DNA from: Sphingomonas phyllosphaerae
GTDB taxonomy: Bacteria; Pseudomonadota; Alphaproteobacteria; Sphingomonadales; Sphingomonadaceae
Assembly: GCA_036946405.1 (NCBI GenBank)
Contig: JAQIJC010000001.1
Coordinates: 1,433,001-1,497,000, forward strand
DNA length: 64,000 nucleotides
Direction: 5' to 3'
Below, piece by piece: positions 48,004 through 58,557 of this stretch. The translations under genes were made by a program, and so were the position numbers. The notes below the pieces were generated by a model. That model was not told where the DNA came from, did not search any database, and saw nothing but the letters and a program-made list of their open reading frames with translations. Position 1 is the first letter of the stretch; every line of letters begins with the position of its first letter.

Positions 48004-48467
48004 AGCCGCACCCCGCCGCGGCCGAGATCGCCGAAGAAGCGCTTGTCGGCGATCACGTCCGCGGGATCGCCGCCGCGCTCGGCGCGCGCGAACACCACGG
48101 TGCCAACCGGCTTCTTCTCGCTGCCGCCGCCCGGCCCGGCGACGCCGGTGATCGCGACCGCGACATCGGCGTCCGACTTGGCGAGCGCGCCCTGCGCCAT
48201 GCTCCACGCCACCGCGATCGACACCGCGCCGAACGTGTCGAGCACGTCGCCGCTGACGTTGAGCAGCTTCTGCTTGGCGGAGTTGGAATAGGTCACGAAC
48301 CCGGCCTCGACCACGTCGGACGAGCCGGGGATTTCGGTCAGCGCCGCCGCGACCAAGCCGCCGGTGCAGCTTTCGGCGACCGCGACACGGCGTCCGGCGG
48401 CGCGGTTCGCCTCGACCACGCGGCGCGCGGCGTCGACCAATTCCTGTGGCAAGGTGATGTCGTTCAT
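47955..48467 (-). CDS. CinA-family nicotinamide-nucleotide amidohydrolase
   Basis: 170 residues: the C-terminal CinA domain alone (PncC type), without the N-terminal MoaB-like domain. Motifs RRVAVAESCTGGLVAAALTE (catalytic Ser), FVTYSNSAKQKLLNVSG, AVAITGVAGPGGGSEKKPVG and KRFFGDLGRGGVR. Deamidates nicotinamide mononucleotide in NAD recycling. The last gene of ispDF-hypothetical-cinA; its ATG overlaps the stop of the upstream gene by four bases. Converges with ratA. Confidence 0.92.
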   Translation of the reverse strand: MNDITLPQELVDAARRVVEANRAAGRRVAVAESCTGGLVAAALTEIPGSSDVVEAGFVTYSNSAKQKLLNVSGDVLDTFGAVSIAVAWSMAQGALAKSDADVAVAITGVAGPGGGSEKKPVGTVVFARAERGGDPADVIADKRFFGDLGRGGVRLQAALCALELLLPDAP

Positions 48468-48994
48468 CGTGCGGCCCCCGCCGGGCACACCGGCAGATCG
48501 GGGATGTCGGTACGCTTCCCCTTGTTCTTCTCGGACTTCAGATATTGCAGCGTCGCGACCACGATTCCGGCGGTGTTGCGCGCCGGCAGCGGCTCGAGCA
48601 GCGTGACCAGCCGGTCGAGCGTCGGGCAATCGCCGGCCTGGATGCGCCCGGTAATCTGCGGCGCGAAAAGCGAGGTGAGCATCGGGCGCGCATAGTCGCT
48701 GAGCAGCAGCAGTTCCACCGCCGGATCGCTGAGCTTCGCGATCGCGGTGCGCGCCGCCGGCCAGGCGCGATCGGCCTCGCGGTCGTATTTGGCGAGGAAC
48801 TCGCCGCTCTGTCGCTTGAGCAGGCTGGTCGCGGGCAGCGCCGCGCAGACCCGCCCGGCATCGCGGATGATCTCGGGCATCGCCACCAGCGCGATCGACT
48901 CGGCGTCGGTGGTGCTCAGGCACGGCGTCTGCGCTGCGGCGGCCGGTGCCGCCAGCATCGCGACCAGTGCGCACAACCCCGCGACGCGCTTCAT
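48464..48994 (-). CDS. Exported conserved hypothetical protein
   Basis: 176 residues. Signal peptide MKRVAGLCALVAMLAAPAAA then a helical domain: AMPEIIRDAGRVCAALPATS, KRQSGEFLAKYDREADRAWP, LLLSDYARPMLTSLFAPQIT, ending in TDIPDLPVC. A second cysteine pair may form a disulfide (CLSTTD and GRVCAAL). No known domain recognised. Sits between ispDF and cinA with four-base overlaps on both sides, so it is part of that operon; its link to isoprenoids or NAD salvage is not evident. Confidence 0.75.
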   Translation of the reverse strand: MKRVAGLCALVAMLAAPAAAAQTPCLSTTDAESIALVAMPEIIRDAGRVCAALPATSLLKRQSGEFLAKYDREADRAWPAARTAIAKLSDPAVELLLLSDYARPMLTSLFAPQITGRIQAGDCPTLDRLVTLLEPLPARNTAGIVVATLQYLKSEKNKGKRTDIPDLPVCPAGAAR

Positions 48995-50118
48995 GCCCGA
49001 CTCCCACGCGGCAGCTCGATGGTCGCGACGGCCTGTGCCGCGATGCCCTCGCCACGGCCCGTGAACCCTAGTCGCTCGGTGGTGGTCGCCTTCACGCTGA
49101 CCCGATCGGTCGAGAGGCCCAGAAGTTCCGCGATCCGCGCCTGCATCGCCGCGCGATGCGGTCCGATCTTGGGCGCCTCGCACATCAGCGTCAGGTCGAC
49201 GAACGTGATCCGGCCGCCGCGCCCCTCGACCAGCGAGCGCGCGTGCGAGAGGAACTGCCCCGATTCGGCACCACGCCATTGCGGATCGCTCGGCGGGAAG
49301 TGCGTGCCGATATCGCCCGCCGCGATCGTGCCGAGCACCGCGTCGGTGATCGCGTGGAGCGCGACATCGGCGTCGCTATGCCCCGACAGGCCCTGATGAT
49401 GCGGGATCAGCACGCCGCCGAGCCACAATTCCTCGCCATCCTCCAGCCGGTGGACGTCGAAGCCGCTCGCCGAGCGCGTCTCGGTCGCGACGCGCGCCTC
49501 GGCGACCGCGAAATCGGCGGGATAGGTAATCTTGTCCAGCATCGTGTCGCCTTCGACCATCGTAACGCTTTTGCCCAGCGCGCGCACCATCTGCGCATCG
49601 TCAGTGGCAACCGGTCCGTCCCATGCGGCATGCGCGGCGGCGAGTGTGTCAACGCGGAACGCCTGCGGGGTCTGGACGCGGCGCAGCGTCTCGCGCGCGA
49701 TGGTCGCGTTGTCGGTCGACACCAGCGTGTCGGCGACCGGCAGCACCGGGATCGCGCCCTCCGCCTGATCGAGCGCGGCGAGCAGCCGGTCGATTACCGC
49801 CGCGGGCACGAACGGCCGCGCCGCGTCATGGACCAGTACGCGCGTTGCGTCGCCCAGCGCGGCAAGGCCGGCGGCGACGCTGTCGCGCCGCTCCGCACCG
49901 CCCGTCACCCACGCGGCATCGGGCAGCGCGGCGCGCAGCAGCGGCTCCTGTCCGGGCGAGACGACGACCAGCACGCGCTCGATCGCAGGGTGCGCGGCGA
50001 GCGCGTCGTAACTCCACGCCAGCATCGCGCGACCCGCGATGGGCGCGAATTGCTTGGGAAGCGTGCTGCCGCTGCGGGAGCCGGTGCCGGCGGCGACGAT
50101 AAGGGCGACCGTGGTCAT
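48991..50118 (-). CDS. ispDF: Bifunctional 2-C-methyl-D-erythritol 4-phosphate cytidylyltransferase / 2,4-cyclodiphosphate synthase
   Basis: 375 residues. Residues 1-215 are IspD: VALIVAAGTGSRSGSTLPKQ, ILVHDAARPFVP and RVQTPQAFRVDTL. Residues about 218-375 are IspF: GFDVHRLEDGEELWLGGVLI (metal His), PHHQGLSGHSDADVALHAIT and SVKATTTERLGFTGRGEG. Fused IspDF carries out two steps of the MEP isoprenoid pathway; the fusion is common in alphaproteobacteria. Start at 50118; a repeat (50222-50291) lies upstream. Confidence 0.97.
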   Translation of the reverse strand: MTTVALIVAAGTGSRSGSTLPKQFAPIAGRAMLAWSYDALAAHPAIERVLVVVSPGQEPLLRAALPDAAWVTGGAERRDSVAAGLAALGDATRVLVHDAARPFVPAAVIDRLLAALDQAEGAIPVLPVADTLVSTDNATIARETLRRVQTPQAFRVDTLAAAHAAWDGPVATDDAQMVRALGKSVTMVEGDTMLDKITYPADFAVAEARVATETRSASGFDVHRLEDGEELWLGGVLIPHHQGLSGHSDADVALHAITDAVLGTIAAGDIGTHFPPSDPQWRGAESGQFLSHARSLVEGRGGRITFVDLTLMCEAPKIGPHRAAMQARIAELLGLSTDRVSVKATTTERLGFTGRGEGIAAQAVATIELPRGSRA

Positions 50119-50221
50119 GTGCGCGCCCCTAAAGGAGGATCGAGCGCGAGGGAATGGCCCTCCCTCCTGTCTGTGACGCTGCTGGCATGTAGAGTTTGCG
50201 GAGGGAAGCCGGGCCCCCTCC

Positions 50222-50291
50222 CCGTTCGCCCTGAGCTTGTCGAAGGGCGTGCCCCGGACGCACGTGCTTCGACAGGCTCAGCACGAACGGG
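50222..50291. repeat. Dispersed palindrome 'CGTTCGTGCTGAGCTTGTCGAAG', copy 2
   Basis: CCGTTCGCCCTGAGCTTGTC with GAAGGGCGTGCCC and mirror CTTCGACAGGCTCAGCACGA with ACGGGGAG. Copy 1 is at 42058-42124. Both arms sit in the 271-base gap between ispDF and dusB. Confidence 0.85.
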
Positions 50292-50389
50292 GAGGGGGGT
50301 AGCCGCCCCGTGCGAGGCCTCGCTCCCAACCTTGCCCGAATCGCCGGAATCGCCTATCTGCCCATTTTTCAGGCAGCTTCCGAAATCCT

Positions 50390-51382
50390 ATGCTCCGACC
50401 CATTCAGATCGGCGACGTCCGCATCGACGAACCCGTCGTCCTCGCGCCGATGACCGGCGTGACCGATCAGCCGTTCCGCACGCTCGTCCGCCGCTACGGC
50501 TCGGGGCTCAACGTCACCGAGATGATCGCCAGCCAGGCCGCGATTCGCGAGACGCGCCAGTCGATCCAGAAGGCGGCGTGGCACCTGTCCGAGGAACCGG
50601 TGTCGATGCAGCTCGTCGGCTGCACCCCCTATGAGATGGCCGAGGCCGCCAAGCTGGCGCGCGACAAGGGCGCGGCGATCATCGACATCAACATGGGCTG
50701 CCCGGTCCGCAAGGTGACCAACGGCGACGCCGGCTCGGCGCTGATGCGCGACCTGAAGCTCGCGACGCAGCTGATCGCGGCGATCGTCGCGGCGGTCGAC
50801 GCGCCGGTGACGCTCAAGATGCGGATGGGCTGGTGCCACGACAGCCTCAACGCTCCCGAACTCGCGCGGATCGCCGAGGATCTCGGCGTGCAGATGGTCA
50901 CCGTCCACGGCCGCACCCGCAACCAGATGTACAAGGGCAGCGCCGACTGGCGCTTCATCCGTTCGGTCAAGGATGCGGTGGCGATCCCGGTGATCGCCAA
51001 TGGCGACATCTGCTCGATCGAGGATGCGGGCGCGGCGCTGGAGCAATCGGGTGCCGACGGGATCATGATCGGGCGCGGCGCCTATGGTCGTCCGTGGCTG
51101 CTCGCGCAGGTCATGCACTGGCTGCGCACCGGCGAGCGGCTGCCCGACCCGTCGCTTGACGAGCAATATCGAGTCATTGCCGAACATTATGACGCGATGC
51201 TGGAGCATTACGGCACCTTCACGGGCGTCAACATGGCGCGTAAGCACATCGGCTGGTACACCAAGGGGCTGAACGGCTCGGCGGAGTTCCGCAACCGCGT
51301 CAACCAGGAGCCCGACGCCGATCGCGTCAAGGCGATGCTTGCCGACTTCTACGCGCCCTATCGGCTGAGCGCTGCGGCGTGA
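50390..51382 (+). CDS. dusB: tRNA-dihydrouridine synthase (DusB/NifR3 type)
   Basis: 330 residues. FMN TIM barrel: [60 protein letters not shown] (catalytic Cys), [20 protein letters not shown] and [20 protein letters not shown]. Reduces uridine to dihydrouridine in tRNA D-loops. Named nifR3 in older alphaproteobacterial work, where it precedes ntrBC as here. Its stop overlaps the ntrB GTG start. Confidence 0.96.
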   Translation: MLRPIQIGDVRIDEPVVLAPMTGVTDQPFRTLVRRYGSGLNVTEMIASQAAIRETRQSIQKAAWHLSEEPVSMQLVGCTPYEMAEAAKLARDKGAAIIDINMGCPVRKVTNGDAGSALMRDLKLATQLIAAIVAAVDAPVTLKMRMGWCHDSLNAPELARIAEDLGVQMVTVHGRTRNQMYKGSADWRFIRSVKDAVAIPVIANGDICSIEDAGAALEQSGADGIMIGRGAYGRPWLLAQVMHWLRTGERLPDPSLDEQYRVIAEHYDAMLEHYGTFTGVNMARKHIGWYTKGLNGSAEFRNRVNQEPDADRVKAMLADFYAPYRLSAAA

Positions 51383-52439
51383 TGCTCGAGACGCGCGGGC
51401 CGGAGGCGGCGGAGCTGCTCGCCGCGCTGCCGGTCGCGGTGCTGGTGGTCGACGCCGCGGACCGGATCGCGCGCGTCAATGCCGAGTGCGAGACGCTGTT
51501 GAACCTGTCGGAACGCGCGATGATCGGCCAGCCGCTGGCCGCGATCCTGTCCTTTCCCGATGCCGAGGCGCGCCGCGACGCGCACGCCTTCGCGATCTTC
51601 GACGCCGATGTGGAGACGGCCCGCGGGCTTCGGCTGCGCGTCGACCTGATCGAGGCGGCGGTGGTCGATCATCCCGGCTGGCGCACGATCACGCTCCACC
51701 ATGCCGGCGCGTCGCGGCGGCTCGGCGTCTCGACCGATCGCGCTGCGGCTGCGCGCTCGGCGGTCGGCGCGGCGGCGATGCTCGCGCACGAGATCAAGAA
51801 CCCGCTGTCGAGCATCCGCGGCGCGGCACAGCTGATCGCGGACGGCGTCGACACCGCCGAGCTGACGCAATTGATGATCGCCGAGGTCGACCGGATCACC
51901 GCGCTGATCGACCATATGGAGGACTTTACCGACACCCGCCCGCGCGAGGTGTCGTCGATGAACATCTATCCGCTGCTCGCGCACGCACGCGGCGTCGCGC
52001 TGGCCGGCTTCGCGCGCGGCGTGGCGATCGAGGAACGCTACGATCCCTCTTTGCCGCCGGCGATGGGCAACAGCGACTCGCTGCTGCAGGTGATCCTCAA
52101 CCTGCTCAAGAACGCCGCCGCCGCGCTTGGCGAGCGTGGCGAGCGCCGCATCACGCTCGCCACCGCGTATCGCCACGGCGTCACGGTCGCGGCGGGGAAG
52201 GGACGCGGCCGCACGCCGCTGCCGATCGAGATCTGCGTGATCGACAGCGGGCCGGGCGCGCCCCCCGACATCGCGGATCATTTATTCGACCCCTTCGTGT
52301 CGGGCCGGCCGGAGGGCAAGGGGCTGGGGCTCGCTTTGGTCGACAAGCTGGTCCGCGACATGGGCGGGATCGTGCAATATTCGCGCGAGGGCACGCCGCA
52401 TCAGACCGTGTTCCGCATCCTGCTTCCGAGGGCGAGCGC

Positions 52440-52443
<4 letters not shown>
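51379..52443 (+). CDS. ntrB: Nitrogen regulation sensor kinase NtrB
   Basis: 354 residues from GTG 51379, overlapping the dusB stop (an ATG at 51382 would lose one residue). A PAS-type N-terminal domain (about 1-120), then the dimerisation box [20 protein letters not shown] with phospho-His137, HATPase ([60 protein letters not shown]). No membrane helix, as expected. Works with NtrC, under PII control. Stop overlaps ntrC start. Confidence 0.95.
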
Positions 52444-53846
<1,403 letters not shown>

Positions 53847-53873
53847 GGTTGGTCTGGGATCGTCCCGATTCTC

Positions 53874-53962
53874 CGTCCCCCCGGACGTGATCCGGGGTCC
53901 CGCTTCCTGGCCACGCCCGTAACGCTTGAACGCGGGGCCCCGGATCACGTCCGGGGTGACGA
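53874..53962. repeat. Dispersed palindrome 'CCCGGACGTGATCCGGGG', copy
   Basis: CGTCCCCCCGGACGTGATCC with GGGGTCCCGC and mirror GCGGGGCCCCGGATCACGTC with CGGGGTGACG. The only long gap (212 bases) inside the ntrBC-ntrYX block. It could be a transcription end splitting ntrBC from ntrYX; an AT-rich stretch follows at 54006-54045. Confidence 0.8.
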
Positions 53963-54058
53963 GGGATGGGCATACCGGCTCCACCCGCTTCCTGATCTGC
54001 ATCACTCATCGGCAATTATGTGTTTTCCATGCAACACTGATGCTGTAGCGAGGGGGGA

Positions 54059-56296
54059 ATGTTCGCAGGAGTGACATCCTCCTCCGCTTCCCCGCCCGGC
54101 GCGCTGCGCCGTGTAGGCGTGACACCGGCGATCGAGCTGATGGTGCTCGCCGCCGCGGTGGCGGTGGCGCTCGTCAGCTATTTCGCACTACGCGGGGAGG
54201 GCGATCCCGGCCGGTTGCTCGCGCCGCCTTTGGTCGCCTCGCTGCTCGTCGCCAATCTCGTCTGCGGAATCGCGCTGATGATGCTGTTCGGCCGGCGCGT
54301 CGCGCTGCGCCGCGCAGAGCGGTCGCCGGTCGGCGCGGGCGGCCGGCTGCACGTCCGGCTGGTGCTGCTCTTTTCGCTGGTCGCGGCAGTGCCGGCGCTG
54401 CTGGTGACGATCTTCGCCTCGCTGCTGTTCCAGTACGGCGTGCAATTCTGGTATTCGGATCGCGCGCGCGGCATGTTCGAGAACGCCGCCTCGATCGCGC
54501 AGGACAGCTATAGCCGGGAGATCGAGCGGGTGTCGCGCGAAGGTGGCACGATGGCGGGCGACCTTGCCAATTACCTCCGCGAAATGCCGATCGACAGCAA
54601 GCGCTTCCAGGAAGGATTGTTCTACCAGCTCTATTTGCGCAACCTGTCCGAGGCGCTCGTCGTCCAGCGCGGCGACGATGGCGAGATCCGGACGCTCGCC
54701 TTTGCCACTCCCTACAAAGGCGGGCTGGAAGGTGTCGTCAAACCGGACATGATCCGGCAGCTTGAGGGCGGCGCCAGCAGCGTTGTCGTCCGGCGGGCCG
54801 ATCGCGTCGGGGCGCTGACCAAGCTCGAATATCAGCCGAACACCTACCTTTACACGGCCCGCGTTCTCGAAAAGCAGTTCGAGACGCAGACCAACCGCGG
54901 CGCGGCAGTGCTCGCCGATTACCGGCAGCTCATCGCCCGCGCGCGTTCGCTGCAACTGCAGTTCAACGCCGCGCTACTGATCGTCTCGCTGCTGATCGTC
55001 GGCGTGGCGGTGTGGATCGCGCTCACCGTCGCCGACCGGCTCGTCCGCCCGGTCGGCGAATTGGTCGACGCCGCGCGCCGCGTCGAGGGCGGCGATCTGT
55101 CGGCGCGCGTCCCCGAGACGCTGGAACGCGACGAGATCGGCACGCTGTCCAATGCCTTCAACAGCATGACCGCGCGGCTGGTCGCGCAGAACACCGCGCT
55201 CGTCACCGCCAACGCACAGCTCGACAGCCGCCGCGCGCTGATCGAGGCGGTGATGTCGGGCGTGTCGGCGGGGGTGATCTCGATCGACGCGCGCGATCGC
55301 ACGATCCGGCTCATCAACAGCTCGGCGCAGACGTTGATGGGGCTCGCCGAGCCGCCGGTCGGGCGCAAGCTGTTTGACGTTGCACCAGAACTCGACGCGC
55401 TGCTCGACCAGCCGGGGCGCGAGGCGGCGGTGCAGCTCAACGTCGCGGGCGAGATGCGCACCTTCGCGGCGCGGATCGCGCGCGACGGCAGCGGCCCGAT
55501 CATCACCTTCGACGACATCACGCAGCAACTTACCGATCAGCGCCGCGCTGCCTGGGCGGACGTTGCACGCCGTATCGCGCATGAGATCAAGAACCCGCTC
55601 ACTCCGATCCAGCTTGCCGCCGAACGGCTCCAGCGTCGTTATGGCGGCAAGATCGATCCCGCTGACACCACCTTCGCGCGCCTTACGGACACGATCGTGC
55701 GACAGGTCGGCGACCTTCGGCGGATGGTCGACGAATTCTCGTCGTTCGCGCGGATGCCCAAGCCGATGTTTCGCGACGAGTCGCTGGTGGATATCGCGCG
55801 CCAGACGATGTTCCTCCACGAAGTCGCGCACCCCGGCATCCGCTTCGTGCTCGACCACGCCGACCCCGCGCCGTCATTGGTCTGCGACCGCCGCCAGCTC
55901 GGACAGGCACTGACCAATATCGTCAAGAATGCGGTCGAGGCGGTCGAGGAGGCCGACGCGAGCGAGGCGAGCATCACCATGACGCTGGCCGAAGCGGACG
56001 GCCGCGTAACGATCGCGGTCGCCGATACCGGGGTCGGCCTGCCGCTGGAGCGCGACCGAATCGTCGAGCCCTATATGACCACCCGCGCGCGCGGCACCGG
56101 GCTGGGCCTCGCGATCGTCAAGAAGATCGTCGAGGAACATTTCGGGACGATCAGCTTCGCGGATCGCCCCGGCGGCGGGACGATCGTCACTTTGTCCTTC
56201 GACACCGCCCCGCTCGCCGCGCTGGCCAGCGACGAGCATCTTCCTTCCCACGACGACGATCGCACGATCGCGGCGTTGACCAGAAATCGGATCTGA
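54059..56296 (+). CDS. ntrY: Membrane sensor kinase NtrY
   Basis: 745 residues. Four hydrophobic segments: about 25-45, 60-82 (LLVANLVCGIALMML), 95-125 (LVLLFSLVAAVPALLVTIFA) and 302-325 (LLIVSLLIVGVAVWIALTVA), with a periplasmic sensor domain between the third and fourth. Then HAMP (LVRPVGELVDAARRVEGGDL), PAS (DLS-type GVSAGVISIDARDRTIRLIN) and the kinase: [57 protein letters not shown]. Phosphorylates NtrX. GAGGGGGG precedes the start. Confidence 0.95.
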   Translation: MFAGVTSSSASPPGALRRVGVTPAIELMVLAAAVAVALVSYFALRGEGDPGRLLAPPLVASLLVANLVCGIALMMLFGRRVALRRAERSPVGAGGRLHVRLVLLFSLVAAVPALLVTIFASLLFQYGVQFWYSDRARGMFENAASIAQDSYSREIERVSREGGTMAGDLANYLREMPIDSKRFQEGLFYQLYLRNLSEALVVQRGDDGEIRTLAFATPYKGGLEGVVKPDMIRQLEGGASSVVVRRADRVGALTKLEYQPNTYLYTARVLEKQFETQTNRGAAVLADYRQLIARARSLQLQFNAALLIVSLLIVGVAVWIALTVADRLVRPVGELVDAARRVEGGDLSARVPETLERDEIGTLSNAFNSMTARLVAQNTALVTANAQLDSRRALIEAVMSGVSAGVISIDARDRTIRLINSSAQTLMGLAEPPVGRKLFDVAPELDALLDQPGREAAVQLNVAGEMRTFAARIARDGSGPIITFDDITQQLTDQRRAAWADVARRIAHEIKNPLTPIQLAAERLQRRYGGKIDPADTTFARLTDTIVRQVGDLRRMVDEFSSFARMPKPMFRDESLVDIARQTMFLHEVAHPGIRFVLDHADPAPSLVCDRRQLGQALTNIVKNAVEAVEEADASEASITMTLAEADGRVTIAVADTGVGLPLERDRIVEPYMTTRARGTGLGLAIVKKIVEEHFGTISFADRPGGGTIVTLSFDTAPLAALASDEHLPSHDDDRTIAALTRNRI

Positions 56297-56301
56297 GCCC
56301 C

Positions 56302-57672
56302 ATGGCGATCGACATCCTCGTCGTCGACGACGAACTCGACATTCGCGAACTCGTAGCCGGCGTGCTCGAGGACGAAGGCTATGACACGCGCATGGCCGGC
56401 GATAGCGACGCCGCGCTGGAGGCGATCGCGACGCGCCGCCCCAGTCTCGTGCTGCTCGACGTGTGGCTGCAGGGCTCGCGGCTCGACGGGCTCGACCTTC
56501 TCGAGGAGATCAAGCGCCGCGATCCATCGATTCCGGTGCTGGTGATCTCGGGGCACGGCACGCTCGACACCGCGGTCGCCGCGATCCGTAAAGGAGCCGC
56601 CGATTTCATCGAGAAGCCGTTCCAGGCCGAACGCCTCCTGCTGATGGTCGAGCGCGCGACCGAGACCGAGCGGCTGCGCGCCGAAGTCGCGTCGCTGCGT
56701 GCCGCGACGGGGCGCGGCACCGATCTGACCGGCAGCTCTACCGCTATCAACGCGGTCCGCGCGACCCTCAAGCGCGTGGCGGCGACCGGCAGCCGCGTGC
56801 TCATCATGGGCCCGGCCGGCGTCGGCAAGGAAGTCGCGGCCCGTCTGCTCCACGGCTGGAGCCAGCGCGCGCACGCCAATTTCGTGATCGCCAGCACCGC
56901 GGGGATGAATCCGGAGCGGATCGAGGAAGAGTTGTTCGGGGTCGAGGAGAGCGGCGACCTCGTTCGCACCGGGCTGCTCGAACAGGCGCATGGCGGGACC
57001 TTGTTCCTTGACGAGATCGCCGACATGCCCGCCGCGACGCAGGCGCGCATCCTGCGTGTGCTGACCGACCAAAGCTTCACCCGCGTCGGGGGGACGCGCG
57101 TCGTCAAGGTCGACGTCCGCGTCGTCTCCGCCACCGCGCGCGACCTGAGCGTCGAGATCGCCGAGGGCCGGTTCCGCGAGGACCTCTATTACCGGCTCAA
57201 CGTCGTGCCGGTGACGATCCCGCCGCTCGCCGAGCGCCGCGAGGACATTCCCGCGCTGGTCGAGCATTTCGCCGCGCATTACGCCGCCGACCGCCGCGTG
57301 CCCCCGCCGGAGATCGCCACCGACGCGCTGGTCGCGCTGCAATCCTACGAGTGGCCGGGCAACGTCCGCGAGCTGCGCAACGTCGTCGAGCGGACGATCA
57401 TCCTCGCGCCCGGCGACCGCATCGGCCGCATCGACCTCGACCTGCTCCCCGCCGAGGTGCTCGGCACGCAGGACGCCGGCACCGGCGCGAGCGCGATCAT
57501 GGGCGCACCCTTGCGCGAGGCGCGCGAGACGTTCGAGCGCGAATACCTTCGTGTCCAGATCCGCCGCTTCTCGGGCAACATCTCGCGCACTGCCAGCTTC
57601 ATCGGCATGGAACGCTCGGCACTCCATCGGAAGCTCAAGCTGCTCGGCATCACCGAGACACGCGAAGACTGA
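56302..57672 (+). CDS. ntrX: Response regulator NtrX (lacking GAFTGA)
   Basis: 456 residues. Receiver Asp53 in LVLLDVWLQGSRLDG, AAA+ domain with an atypical Walker A (LIMGPAGVGKEVAARLLHGW in place of GESGTGKE), Walker B LFLDEIADMPAATQ, Arg-finger region and a C-terminal helix-turn-helix (RRFSGNISRTASFIGMERSA). Where NtrC has ERGAFTGAAQRN, NtrX reads FGVEESGDLVRTG, four residues shorter, so it probably cannot contact sigma-54. Many alphaproteobacterial NtrX proteins share this loss (recalled). 5 bases after ntrY. Confidence 0.95.
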   Translation: MAIDILVVDDELDIRELVAGVLEDEGYDTRMAGDSDAALEAIATRRPSLVLLDVWLQGSRLDGLDLLEEIKRRDPSIPVLVISGHGTLDTAVAAIRKGAADFIEKPFQAERLLLMVERATETERLRAEVASLRAATGRGTDLTGSSTAINAVRATLKRVAATGSRVLIMGPAGVGKEVAARLLHGWSQRAHANFVIASTAGMNPERIEEELFGVEESGDLVRTGLLEQAHGGTLFLDEIADMPAATQARILRVLTDQSFTRVGGTRVVKVDVRVVSATARDLSVEIAEGRFREDLYYRLNVVPVTIPPLAERREDIPALVEHFAAHYAADRRVPPPEIATDALVALQSYEWPGNVRELRNVVERTIILAPGDRIGRIDLDLLPAEVLGTQDAGTGASAIMGAPLREARETFEREYLRVQIRRFSGNISRTASFIGMERSALHRKLKLLGITETRED

Positions 57673-57678
57673 TCCCGC

Positions 57679-57785
57679 CGTCACCCCGGCGAAGGCCGGG
57701 GTCCAGTTGGGAAGGCCGTCGTAAGGAAGCGCTGCGCGTCGTCACAATCGTTCTGCAGCTGGACCCCGGCCTTCGCCGGGGTGAC
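57679..57785. repeat. Dispersed palindrome 'GTCACCCCGGCGAAGGCCGGGG', copy
   Basis: CCGTCACCCCGGCGAAGGCC with GGGGTCCAGTTGGG and mirror CAGCTGGACCCCGGCCTTCG with CCGGGGTGACG. The remaining 250 bases to hfq (57786-58037) have no gene; the hfq promoter is probably there but I cannot place a -10/-35 pair. Confidence 0.8.
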
Positions 57786-58037
57786 GTAAGAGCTGTCCTA
57801 CACCGTCCAACATCCGCTACGATCGACGCGGTCCCGCCGCTCGCCCGCCACCGAAACCGCGCGCCAACCCCGTTTGGCGCCACCTTCGCAAACTTCCGCC
57901 GCGCGCGCCGCCCGCATCTGGACGTTCGCCGACCGGAACCCTAACTTACGCCTGTCGTATTCCGATGCGATGCCACCGACGCCGGCAACGGCGCATCTCG
58001 CGGGGAACCTCCCGCCAAGAACAAGGACATTCTCTTC

Positions 58038-58547
58038 ATGGCCGACAAGCCGACGTCGCTTCAGGACCTGTTCCTCAACGCGCTGCGCAAGTCCAAGACG
58101 CCCGTCACCATGTTCCTCGTCAAGGGGGTCAAGCTTCAGGGCATCGTCACCTGGTTCGACAATTTCTCGGTGTTGCTGCGCCGCGATGGCCAGTCGCAGC
58201 TGATCTACAAGCACGCGATCTCGACGATCATGCCCGCCGGCCCGGTCGACGTCGCCGGGATCGTCGGCCAGATGAATGACAATCCGCGCAAGCAGCCGCT
58301 GCTCCAGGACATCTTCCTCAACGCGGTCCGCAAGTCCGAGGACCCGGTGACGATGTTCCTCGTCAATGGCGTGATGCTGCAGGGCGCGATCGCCGGCTTC
58401 GACCTGTTCTGCATGTTGCTCCAGCGCGACGGCATGGCGCAGCTCGTCTACAAGCATGCGGTGTCGACCATCCAGCCGTCGCGCCCGCTCAACCTCTCCG
58501 ACACCGGCGAGGATGACGACGATTCCGACGACGACGCGGAGGATTGA
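58038..58547 (+). CDS. hfq: Tandem-domain Hfq RNA chaperone
   Basis: 169 residues with two Hfq (Sm-like) units: residues 7-68 ([44 protein letters not shown]) and 87-150 ([53 protein letters not shown]), joined by a 17-residue linker, and an acidic tail [13 protein letters not shown]. Both keep the YKHA motif that forms the RNA-binding core. A hexameric ring built of three such proteins is inferred. Such fusions are a sphingomonad trait as far as I recall. Separated from hflX by 10 bases. Confidence 0.97.
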   Translation: MADKPTSLQDLFLNALRKSKTPVTMFLVKGVKLQGIVTWFDNFSVLLRRDGQSQLIYKHAISTIMPAGPVDVAGIVGQMNDNPRKQPLLQDIFLNAVRKSEDPVTMFLVNGVMLQGAIAGFDLFCMLLQRDGMAQLVYKHAVSTIQPSRPLNLSDTGEDDDDSDDDAED

Positions 58548-58557
58548 TCCACTGTCC

